From: Phallusia fumigata
Lineage: Eukaryota > Chordata > Ascidiacea > Phlebobranchia > Ascidiidae
Assembly (NCBI GenBank): GCA_008931825.1
Contig: QXVZ01023150.1
Span: 1 to 38,650, forward strand
Length of the DNA stretch: 38,650 nt
Direction: 5' to 3'
Both the position numbers and the translations under genes were made by a program. Below are positions 26,370 through 35,895 of this stretch, piece by piece. Every line of letters begins with the position of its first letter. Positions within the stretch are counted from its first letter, which is position 1. The notes below the pieces were generated by a model. It searched no databases, had not been told where the DNA came from, and was given only the letters and a program-made list of their open reading frames with translations.

Positions 26370-27156
26370 CGACGGCAGACGAACTTCGCCCAGTCTATCA
26401 GCATTTTTATTTATTTAGACGAATTCATTTTTGGTCAAATCGTGCATGTTTATACGAAACGGCCGACAAGAATCGGGTAGTATTTAAGTCGCTTTGTGTC
26501 GGGCTTTTTAAGCATAACATGCTCCACATGTACTCCCTGCTGTAAGTGCCACAGCTGCCATTTCTTCACTTGTTAGTGTCGTCACACTTTGTTTCAAATG
26601 CTTACAAGCACGTGTTGTTTTGTTTGTTACGCGAAGGTTTTGGGTTTATAGTCTAACTCCGACGTAGAAATTGCATAGCTGCTTATAACGTCAAATGCAA
26701 TCACAGTTTAAACCCAACAGATTTTGTTCGAATCTCACTGGTTAAATTTCGTTTGTAGCAACAGCAAACTAACAACTTTCGTTAATTTTGGCCTTTTTAC
26801 GTAGTCGGTTGTCAGTCAGTATTCGCAGTTCGAAAAGTTCTCCAAATGCAGTAGATTTTTACCACTTCAATCGTGGCAACTGTGAAATGTTGTGTTGTTC
26901 CCAACGTGGTCAGGCGATGCGACAGCAAGTTACATCGCTTTTCCTTGTCGATACTTTGCATAAACTCTTGTCATCTTTTTCAAGTGTGATAACTTACCAG
27001 ATAAGTTGGACCACAGTGACTTAGACACAGCAGAAAATAGCTCTCTTAAACCTGGTTTGCAATTTCATGTTGTAGCTGTCCCTCACAGATGTTTGGTGCA
27101 GACAACGTTCGCAAAAATGTTGCAGCTGAATTGTGCGTATTACCGAAAAAAGACCT

Positions 27157-27555
27157 AATAATTTAGTGAAAAATTTAGTATTTTGAAAGCACGTGTCACT
27201 ACTTTTTTACTCACAGCATTGCGTCGGTACTTGGACGATGAATAGGTAGCCTTAATTAACAGTACAAGGCAGTATTTCTTCGTGTCAAAGTGCACTTAGT
27301 ACTAGTTTAATTTTAGACTGCACTGAACACAAACCAAGCAAGATATATTACAGAAGGCACACAGTACCTACTGTATATTTAAAGGTAGCAGTTTTTCAAT
27401 CATTAAACATTTTTGACAAATACAATATTTAGTCTCTTGTTAGTAAATAAGCTGGCAAATTGATAAACCAGGGACATGTAGTAAAAACAGATGAACATGC
27501 ATGCTAAAAATGCAATACTCAACAGGAGGGCATTTTAAAAAAACCTGCTAGATGA
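27157..27555 (+). repeat. Duplicated block 4, copy A (399 bp, ends at an N)
   Basis: Starts AATAATTTAGTG and ends CTAGATGA against the N at 27556; recurs after the N. The copies differ at roughly ten places by eye, more than the other duplicated blocks, which is the divergence expected of two haplotypes of a highly polymorphic animal. Confidence 0.85.
27402..27407 (+). terminator. Candidate poly(A) signal for the LMX1 gene (copy A)
   Basis: ATTAAA, the common variant hexamer, about 1.03 kb after the LMX1 stop. In the duplicated copy the same position reads AATAAA. No cleavage site can be confirmed. Confidence 0.4.
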
Positions 27556-27556
27556 N

Positions 27557-27954
27557 AATAATTTAGTGAAAAATTTAGTATTTTGAAAGCACGTGTCACT
27601 ACTTTTTTACTCACAGCATTGCGTCGGTACTTGGACGATGAATAGGTAGCCTTAATTAACAGTACAAGGCAGTATTTCTTCGTGTCAAAGTGCACTTAGT
27701 ACTAGTTTAATTTTAGACTGCACTGAACACAAACCAAGCAAGATATATTACAGAAGGCACACAGTACCTACTGTATATTTAAAGGTAGCAGTTTTTCAAT
27801 CAATAAACATTTTTGACAAATACAATATTTAGTCTCTTGTTAGTGAATAAGCTGGCAAATTCATGAACCAGGGACATGTAGTAAAAACAGATACACATGC
27901 ATGCTAAAAAAGCAATACTCAACAAGAGGGCATTTTTAAAAAACCTGCTAGATG
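27557..27954 (+). repeat. Duplicated block 4, copy B (starts at an N)
   Basis: Second copy of 27157-27555, beginning on the base after the N. Differences include CAATAAAC against CATTAAAC, AGTGAATAAG against AGTAAATAAG, and GATACACATG against GATGAACATG. Unique sequence resumes at about 27955. Confidence 0.85.
27802..27807 (+). terminator. Candidate poly(A) signal for the LMX1 gene (copy B)
   Basis: Canonical AATAAA at the position where copy A has ATTAAA. If the two copies are alleles, the gene has a canonical and a variant poly(A) hexamer segregating. Confidence 0.4.
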
Positions 27955-28229
27955 GTTTTTGCTATCCATGTATATGTAATAGTGTGATGATAACACTGTT
28001 ATCAGTGGGCTCAACATAATTATACCACAGTGAGAAGTTGAAGATAATATCCATCATTCACATTACAAACATTTTTTTTTGAAGAACAGCCAAAAATACT
28101 GCATGGATCCCCTTAAGGTTTTCATTTATAGTTAAATTTTGACATGGCATGTCCCCTCATATTATGAATTGCTTGCTACTCACATGATAAAAAACTTTAG
28201 AAACTGAAAGATTTTAAACCTAAAAATGT

Positions 28230-30349
28230 TTACATAGACTTTTCATTTTGTTCCACAAATTCCTTTTCTTTAAAAGTTATCCCATCACCAGGTAAAGGGC
28301 TGGGTATAAGTGGGCTAATCCATGCAACTTGCCAGTTGACACCGAAAGCCTCTCTTAAATTACTTGTGATTCCTAAGTTGTACATTTGCCCCAAGTTCTT
28401 AGTAACTTCTGGGGTGGTACGGCCCCTAAAAACAAAATGTTTTAAAATTAAAACAATAGTGTCATCAATAAATACTAGCTTGATTTTATTACTCCTTAGA
28501 AGTAAATAGGGTCTGGGTTTGGCCACAATTACAAGTTCATTAATTTTTTTGGAAAGTATAATTTCACTTTTAAAAATGCAACCATGCAGTGCAAAGGATT
28601 TGCAGCAGGTATTAGCACAAACATTTTTAAATGCCTAAACAGAATTTTTTCAACTTACTTAAAGGTGTTTCTCATGTGAAATAGAAGAATAGCAGTTGCA
28701 TATAGAAATGACACAACACACAAGGAGGTAAACATTGACATTAGGAATGTTTCACCTTTTGTAGTTCCAAACATCCATGCCAACATTGGCATAAACATTG
28801 TCAATAGAGATCTTTAAAAACAAATAACAGTTATTACAATAATACCCGTCCTAAAAAAACAATGTTTTAAATACCTCAAGCATTCAAATACATGTAGAAA
28901 TAGTAAACCATATTTTTAGCAAAAAGTGGTATAAAAAACTAATACATACTGTGAATTTATTGTGTGATAAAGTTCAAAGACGAAGTCCATGTTCAAAACG
29001 TTGGCATACAACAAAGCTATCCACAAATATATGTTCATGTGCAAAAAATATCTTCTGGTTTTGTAGCCAACACAGTTTGAACCTATGATACAATGATGAT
29101 CTCTGACCAATACACACTGATCGCATGAAAAGCAGTGATAAGATCTGAAAAAGACAAAAGGCCAATTAGACTTGAGGTCAATTAGTCTATAAATTGGGGG
29201 ATGATTTATTTTGTACACATATAGCTTTAAGTTCTTCAGTCAGTTAGTTGTTCCTTTCAGCTTACCATATTTTTCATTTTCACAAATGCACAAGTTTCTG
29301 TCATTTAAAATAGTAACTTGCAATTGCCAAGCTCTGGGCTTCTCCCAACCATCCTTCGAGCAGCCCCCAATACAGTGAAAAACAACCATTATTTTTGTTT
29401 TACCAAATAAATTTTCCAAAATATAACATATATGATGTTAAAATCATCTTAACCAGAGCCATACAAAATGCAGGTAAATGGGTTGCCCAGATATTTTACC
29501 CAACTTGTTTGTCGTGCATTTTAAAACTGTTAAAAAGGGAAAAGCCAAAAAGCAAACTTTAAAATGCTACATTTTTAGCTTTTTTATTTTGTTTTTGCAG
29601 TTGTCTAAAAGCTTGAGCTAAGTTTGATCTAGTAATACATGTTTAGCATAATATTTGTATCACTTAAAAGTCATCAAAGGTTACCTGTCAGTACATCATA
29701 GTGGAGCATAGCGTTTGTTTTGTGTATTTGAACAGCCTAAGTGTAAAATTTGTACCTTGGGGGATAGTTTGCTTCACATTGATAACAAAATCTCCAGCCT
29801 TCCTTTAGTATACTAGGAAGAACAACAGACCCACTACCAGGATCTACCACGATGAATTTCCACAGTGAAAATAATGAATTAAAGAGGATCCAAGTACCTA
29901 TTGAAAACAAAACAGAAACTTGGCAATATCTTCCAAATTAGCGACATATTTCTACATATTTTGCCAACATACATATTTTTCTTTTTTGAGCAAAAATTGT
30001 CTTGGTACAAAGTGATGATATCTTAAAGTTACAACAAATATTAATGTGTCAGCTAAACCTAACCAAAGGTAGCCTTATACATATTATTGAAGCATAGGCT
30101 ATCGAGCTTTTTATTGATGGAAAAATTACAGCAAAAATACAACCACGAATTGAATTTTTACTGTTTTATCTTACACATACCTAGAAACACATGGACAATC
30201 TTATGAGAGGAAGTAAATCCTGGTCCATAGATTTTGGGTAAGATTACCAGCAATTCAAAAAAGTAAACTGCAAATACTAAAAATACCAATCCTCCAACAA
30301 TAATCCTTTCTGGTCGTCGTTTCAAAACTACCTTTCTTCTTTCTTCCAT
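28230..30349 (-). CDS. Zdhhc24: DHHC-type palmitoyltransferase, ZDHHC24-like
   Basis: Predicted integral-membrane protein S-acyltransferase that transfers palmitate from palmitoyl-CoA to cysteines of target proteins. Exons in reading order: 30349-30181, 29897-29756, 29144-28950, 28811-28659, 28425-28230. All have GT-AG borders and consistent phases, giving 284 residues, close to the length known for ZDHHC24. Membrane segments are near 16-38, 51-74, 136-160 and 192-216. The cysteine-rich domain starts at about C94/C97, with H107, C108, C111, C114, the DHHC catalytic motif at 119-122 and C128. A TTPE motif at 223-226 matches the TTxE motif of the family. The C-terminal SPLPGDGITF is the feature that points to ZDHHC24 rather than another DHHC member. 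The start has upstream AT-rich sequence and a basic N-terminus (MEERRK). I found no clear AATAAA after the stop. The target proteins are unknown. Confidence 0.93.
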
Positions 30350-30998
30350 TTTATACTATATTATTCAATGTAATGTATATATATTTAAAAACATATATAC
30401 TGCCATAGCCTGTGAAGATTGACAATAGACTGGTTAGAAACAAAAACACACAACAGACCTTATTATTGATAATTTGATGTTCAAGTGACAAGTTTCACTA
30501 ACTTTTTGAGACAAAAACCTTGGAACTCCCCACTATTGCGGTGCATCAACATTGCTTTAATATTTAAAAAAAAAGACGCGACAGCCAAGGTAAACCATAT
30601 GTTCTAAAAACATTTCTAGTGTTCCCATGGTTAAACGACTTCTATCCAGGTGGTGTTAAAGCGAGTTTGTTTTTCTACTTTCAAGCAAAGAGCGTTTCAA
30701 GCGTGAGCTCCGCCAGTCGGCCGGTCCTAACTGTTTACTGTTCAGTCAAGCAAAAAAATCCATTGGTTTTCAGGGTAGTTTGAGGTAAAAACAATCCGTT
30801 TCTTTTTTTGGTTTTCGTTAGAAGACAAAGCGAAATTAAACTACGGAACAGAGTTTAAAATTCGGAAATATTTGTGGTGGGGACCCTTGTCTGACGAGTA
30901 TGACGAGCCAACGCCAAATTTCCGAGATAGGTGATATTTTTATGATAAGGAATCCCAACCTGTATTTTTTAATCTGACCAGGGGTCGAGCGATTTAGC

Positions 30999-31328
30999 CA
31001 GGGATGTGAAACTTTTTTACTGGAAGGCCAAGTACAATCACCCGCATTAGACCGCAGGAAAAACCTTTCTTAAACACAGGTCGGATTTGTCTGATTGCAT
31101 AACAATAAAAACAATCCGTTTACAAAGGCATTCCATTTCCGTTGTTCGCCTTACTTTCACAACAGCATTGTTACGTCAAGGATAATAGATGGAACTCCAG
31201 TCGGTTGTGCAATACACATAAAAAAGTAATATACTGAAATCGTTTCTCGGGCTGCACTCTATTCATAATCCACACCTCTCCGTGGGCAGCACAATTTTTA
31301 TTCGCGACCCGCAGGTTGCACACCCGTG
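30999..31328. mobile_element. Possible non-autonomous hAT-like MITE
   Basis: The left end reads CAGGGATGTGAAAC and the right end, reverse-complemented, CACGGGTGTGCAAC: 11 of 14 positions agree. Both resemble the CAGGGGTGTCAAAC-type termini of hAT elements, and the left end continues with a GGCCAAGTACA tract like those elements. The element would be about 330 bases, with no transposase. I could not find a clean 8-base target duplication (GATTTAGC on the left against CCTTAGAC on the right is imperfect), so this is tentative. Confidence 0.3.
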
Positions 31329-32167
31329 CCTTAGACCATTATTTGCAAGCTAGGCTACATATGGCCAAGTATGATGTTGACAAAACGTTTGAAATACAAA
31401 AGCCAATTTTAAATGCATGGTTATTAAACTAGTAACAATAAAAATGAAAAGTACACTGATAGTCTCTGGTCATACCATAGATAACTTACCAAAATAGAAA
31501 TCACGCATCGCGAATCATTGAAGCATATCCAGACTCCAGAGAAAAAAGGAGGACAAGCAAAGCAAAAATACGTGACAACTGACAAGTGACAATGACACAA
31601 ATTGTAGGCGCGGGTTGAGCTTGGATAAGTTTTGTTTGTTGCATCGCCTGGTGACAAAGTACACAACCTGAGTGTATCATAAGCATTGTAGAGCTTCCTT
31701 GTAGGCAAGTAGGGAAGAGAAAACTGATGTGGGTTAATGATTTGGCTAGTTTGTAATAACTAATGGCTTGCCAGCATAAAAGGCTAGGCGGACCGCCCGG
31801 CCCCGTAGTTAGCCCATCCGGCGTCCTTGATGTAAAATGTACTTTACGCAACAGACGTTACTACAATAAACCATCGGGTGTAAGAAAATGTATCGGCGAA
31901 GTTGGTGTGTATGGCATGTGTCAATGTCACCTATCACTGAATCGTTTTATCTGAAGGTATACCCTTGCTTGAATATGAAGGTACACGTACACCCTAGTTT
32001 AAAATACCAAAAAATGCTTAAATGACATATGGCTGTGATGTTTTATAATGTTTTGAGACACAGACACAAGTGTGTTGTGTAACGTATGTATTTGAATTTA
32101 TGTTTAGAATTTACAGTGTGTCTTGATATTTGGCATATTACTGTGCTTAGAACCTAGCCAGATTATG

Positions 32168-32168
32168 N
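32168..32168. other. Single-N contig junction without duplication
   Basis: One N between GATTATG and CATCATGC upstream of CTR1. Unlike four other Ns in the window, no repeated sequence flanks it, so it may be a true gap of unknown size or an ambiguous base. Confidence 0.7.
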
Positions 32169-32710
32169 CATCATGCATGTATTGCTGTTTTTTGCACTGC
32201 TGTCTTTGTTCTGGTGCTTGCTGTAAACATTCTTTATTCATATATAATGCATGCGTACACTTTTCCACTCATGTTTCTGTTTTAAAGTTTTTTTTGTGTT
32301 AACTTTATTTTGACAATGAAAGTTAAAAGTGTACCACATGCAACAACAAGCGACTTGCATTTAATGATTATTTCAACAAATATTTCATCAGGAGTAAAGT
32401 AAATAACTACCTGCGTATACTGTTGACTTAACACTTCTATGTTTGGCAACATCACACTCTTATCAATGTTTGTGTGTACTTGGTGCAAATGCTAATTTCT
32501 TATTTTTTTACTTAAAGTTTATCACCTCCTTGTTGTGCCATTTTTTGTTTTTACGCAATATGCATATGCTTACTAGTACATGTATAAATATTTTGTACAC
32601 TGTATATATTTTGTACCACAGAGCAAGATGTTAATGTTACAAAGGACCATGTATTCCATATTATAAAATATATATTGCTGTAAGTTTATCGCATAATAAT
32701 GTACTTATGC

Positions 32711-32726
32711 TTCACATTTTTGGCAG
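32711..32726 (+). promoter_or_regulatory. Candidate splice acceptor in the CTR1 5' UTR
   Basis: A pyrimidine-rich tract ending TTTTTGGCAG|AAAGG lies 48 bases before the CTR1 start codon. It could accept a 5' UTR exon or a trans-spliced leader; tunicates are known to trans-splice many mRNAs. Neither is shown by the sequence. Confidence 0.35.
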
Positions 32727-32774
32727 AAAGGAATAGATATTGCTTTATATTTGCCTGAAAAAATATCTTTTGCT

Positions 32775-34819
32775 ATGGACCACCACAGCCATATGATGGC
32801 TATGCCAGGAATGAACTCCACAATGCCTCCAATGACTGATATGAATTCAACAATGGACATGGGTCATGGAGGGCATACTGGAGGCACAGAACATTCGGTA
32901 AGTAACTGTGTCAAAGGTTATACAAATAGGGTTGCAATTATTGTCCACTTATCACTATCACAATATCAAAAATACAATGGTAGCTAGCACAAAATAACTA
33001 TTGAGGTTGAAAAATTATGATTCTATTGAAGTAGGTTGTAAACATAAAAGAACTAAAAATCAATTTTATGTAAGAATAAACAGTCATATTTAAGATTTAA
33101 AAGTGATATAATTTTGTAACTTTTTTTTAACTATCTAATATGTTATTTAGTTGATTTTTTTTAACTCTCTAATATGCTTATTTATGCATTTACATGCAGC
33201 TAGTGGTTCTGGCCTTAATTATCCATTTTAAAGGATATCTTTCTTACTTCACATTTGGGCTTATTGGGTTGCTTTTATGATTTTTGGTGTGTAAGTTGAG
33301 CCATCCCATCATGACAGATCTGTACGTAATGTAATTTGGGGACATGTAAGGGATTATGCGATTTCCTGCTTGCTAAGCAGGAAATTCACTGACTCATAAG
33401 ATGTATGTAAGTGCATTTCGTCTGATGAGTAAATTTAGAATTCTCGCGACTGTTTGGGACAAGAGCACTAAAAAGGCCTTCTCATCAGCACACTAATAAG
33501 CATGCCTTTAAGTAAACTTTACCCAGTTAAAACATTTAACTAAATACCATGTATCACTGTTTGACACTTTCAGATGACATTTTACTTTGGTGTTACTGAA
33601 GTTCCAATCCTGTTTAAGGAATGGACTGTTAATTCAGCTGGAGGTAATATTCTTTTGAATAACTAGATGAATCATTTTTTTATTTTTTTACAATTATTTA
33701 CTTTGTTGTTTGTTTTTGTAGGGATGGTTGGTGCTTGCATTGCTGTTTGTATCGTTGCCATGCTGTATGAAGGTCTCAAAGTATTAAGGGAAACACTTTT
33801 AAAAAGACACATTGCCAAGGGAAAAATGGCTGCAGCATATTCCAATGGTCAGGGTGACCATTACGTTGGACACTCACATTCATTGCAGTAAGTGCACGAT
33901 TGAACAACCCATACACATCAGATGAACGAGTCTTACTTTAAACTATCAACCACAAACAGACTGTTCCCAAGCAAAAATTTTACAATTCTGTTGAAGCATA
34001 CTATGTGTTTACACCATGCATAGTGAAAAAAAGAAACTTACCAAAATTGGCAAATAGTTTCTAAGATTATTTTTGTAAAAGGAAAAGAAAGATGTTCTTT
34101 TTTTCAAAAAATTACCAAACAGAAAAAAACTTGTGATGATTTGTGCAAGATTCAGTTTGAGTAGAGTTAATTTCTTAACTATGACAAATCCTATATATGA
34201 CAAGATCTGTCGCAAATGCAGTCCAGGGTCAAGCTTTGTTCAAACACTTTCCAAGTACTCAAACAAAATGTTTGCTGTGACAATAGGCTTTTGCACCTAC
34301 ATGTTTAATCTTAACTGTTTGGGTACAAACTATGCAATTAATCATAAAAAGGCAAAACACTGAATGTGGCTGTCAGTTTACAAAAGCATCCATCATGCTT
34401 ACCATGAAAAGAAATTAAAAGTAGCATAATATCACATGTAGCAATTATTAACACTGGAATGCATAACTTGACTTTCAAGAAGTAAATATGCATCTGCTTT
34501 ATTGTTTGTGCCTTGAAATAAATATACATGTTATTTTGTCATCATGCAGACAAAAATTGTTTTCATAGTCTGCATTCCATACTACAGCGGTTGTAAACAA
34601 GAACTATTTTATTGCAGGCAAACCATGTGTTCCTCCTCACACTGGCTCCAAACTCTCCTACACCTTATACAGGTTACTGTAAGTTATGCTCTTATGCTGA
34701 TATTCATGTCATACAACGGATATCTCGCCATTGCAATAATTGTGGGCGCAGGACTTGGTTATTTTTTCTTTGGCTGGAAAAAGGCGGTGATAGTGGATAT
34801 AAATGAGCACTGTCACTGA
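32775..34819 (+). CDS. Slc31a1: High-affinity copper transporter CTR1 (SLC31A1)
   Basis: Trimeric plasma-membrane or endosomal channel for Cu(I) uptake. Exons: 32775-32897, 33574-33643, 33722-33887, 34618-34819, GT-AG with consistent phases, giving 186 residues (human about 190). The extracellular N-terminus (1-41) is rich in Met and His, with an [10 protein letters not shown] start and further Met clusters that capture copper. TM1 is near 46-80 and starts after MTFYFG. TM2 carries the MxxxM selectivity motif MLIFM at 146-150. TM3 carries GAGLG at 163-167, a GxxxG packing motif. The protein ends in HCH (184-186), the family's C-terminal metal-binding tail. Start: the ATG at 32775 is the first in frame in this exon; the codons upstream have no ATG. 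An AATAAA was not found close downstream; ATTAAA at 35436 is possible. Confidence 0.96.
33121..33188 (+). repeat. Imperfect 34-bp tandem repeat in CTR1 intron 1
   Basis: Two adjacent copies (33121-33154 and 33155-33188), each with eight T followed by AACT, CTAATATG and TTATTTA segments, with a few mismatches. Non-coding. Confidence 0.7.
33361..33385. repeat. Perfect short hairpin in CTR1 intron 1
   Basis: Arms ATTTCCTGCT (33361-33370) and AGCAGGAAAT (33376-33385) pair perfectly around a 5-base loop. The surrounding 676-base intron is otherwise unremarkable. The significance is unknown. Confidence 0.65.
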
Positions 34820-35435
34820 CAGTGCAGTTTTGTTTTTTCTACACTTATATTGTGTTTTTTAGAGATTAATTCTGTGTGTCATAAAGTATTATCAGAGTCC
34901 TAATTATCACTAAATCTGTTTTCATTTCTTTCTTATTATTTATACTTGACTGGTAAAACGTTTGCTTTCCTTTACACCTTACTTTTGTACTTTGGTGAAA
35001 ATTTGTAATTCAAAACACTGGAGAAACTGCTTGCATTTTAATTGGTCGCCAATGTTTCTACGTTCGCATATTACTAAACCTAATTTGCTGGCCAGCGTCA
35101 ACGGTTGTACCAATGCAGAAGATTATCCTTTAAATCGAATTTTCTTGGATTAAAACCATGTTCAAGTAAACAAAAGTCATGGCTGAAAAGTATGCACTCG
35201 GAAAGTATCGTTAAACTTTTCTACCAGTTGTGCAAATAGTTTTTTTTTCATTGTAAAGTGCATTTATTTGTTAGTGTATTTTTACACCTGTATGTCTGTC
35301 GGTTTAACACCGATTCGTAGGAGAAATGTTGCTATAAGTTGAATTAACCATTGCTATTTCCTAAAACGGTTCCAAGATGTAAAATCACTTGGTCGTATCA
35401 AATACTTTCCATAATGTCTTCCTGTTCATTATTTC

Positions 35436-35441
35436 ATTAAA
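35436..35441 (+). terminator. Possible poly(A) signal for CTR1
   Basis: ATTAAA 617 bases after the CTR1 stop, on the coding strand. It is the first variant hexamer I noticed; no canonical AATAAA was seen nearer. Confidence 0.25.
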
Positions 35442-35802
35442 CAACTCCACGACAGACTGAAATCTTTAGAAAAATCTTGTTAGGATTGACTGCACAAAGC
35501 TCGTTTAGGGAATTCGTACAAACCGTATCGAATTCCTGACATCCACCAATACCATTTTACAGCGGCGTTGTAAAATTAGAAAACATGTCATGTATTATTT
35601 AAAATTGGTTGCGGACCGTGTTTCATGTTGACAGATGTTGTGCAATGGGACGCAATGTTGCGCAATACCCGCAAGCAGTAACATACAATTTTTCATACAT
35701 TCCCAGTCCNGGATACTTTTGGTGGAAGTCCATAACTTTTTATTGGTTGGAAAAACAAACATCCCATGCCTTGTTTCATTTACTCACTACAAAGTTGTTT
35801 TG

Positions 35803-35808
35803 TTTATT
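35803..35808 (-). terminator. Candidate poly(A) signal for OGG1
   Basis: AATAAA on the minus strand, 88-93 bases past the OGG1 stop, a normal distance for a short 3' UTR in a compact genome. Confidence 0.5.
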
Positions 35809-35895
35809 ATGTCCATGTGGATGTAAAAAATACAATACAAAACTGATGCCAACCTCGATAATTACCACAAAAAACTTTAAATTAGATGTTAATAG

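Larger units (their letters stand above)
26370..28229. other. LMX1 3' UTR and convergent intergenic space
   Basis: The stretch between the LMX1 stop and the ZDHHC24-like stop, which face each other. The first kilobase is probably LMX1 3' UTR, ending near the polyadenylation hexamers described below. CpG falls sharply across this stretch. No coding exon is recognised. It includes a contig-junction duplication around the N at 27556. Confidence 0.6.
30350..32774. other. Divergent intergenic region between the ZDHHC24-like gene and CTR1
   Basis: Both neighbouring genes read outward from this 2.4-kb stretch, so it should contain both promoters. CpG content rises at about 30570-31330 and again near 31790-31830, against a CpG-poor background. 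Open frames here (for example 31501-31851 on the minus strand) resemble nothing known. A single N at 32168 marks a contig join without visible duplication. A possible hAT-like MITE is listed separately. Confidence 0.6.
34820..35895. other. Convergent intergenic space between CTR1 and OGG1
   Basis: The 3' ends of the two genes face each other across 1076 bases. It should contain both 3' UTRs. No coding exon is recognised. A single N at 35710 (between CCCAGTCC and GGATAC) shows no flanking duplication. Confidence 0.7.

Noticed and set aside
26720..26745. GTTCGAATC resembling a tRNA T-arm
   Set aside because: No acceptor, D-arm or anticodon stem could be aligned upstream at tRNA spacing, and the flanking stem does not pair properly.
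31317..31323. TGCACAC, a match to the metal-response-element core, upstream of CTR1
   Set aside because: A single seven-base degenerate match about 1.45 kb from the start codon is expected by chance, and it lies in the possible MITE end.
31424..31851. Minus-strand open frames of 94 and 116 codons between ZDHHC24 and CTR1
   Set aside because: They overlap in different frames, resemble no protein family and lack splice or start context. Treated as chance.
33422..33488. CTGATGAG at 33422-33429 with CTCATCAG at 33481-33488 and CGAAA on the minus strand, suggesting a hammerhead ribozyme
   Set aside because: The core parts are not arranged correctly: the bases after CTGATGA do not pair with those before GAAA to form stem II, on either strand, and no cleavage-site stem was found.
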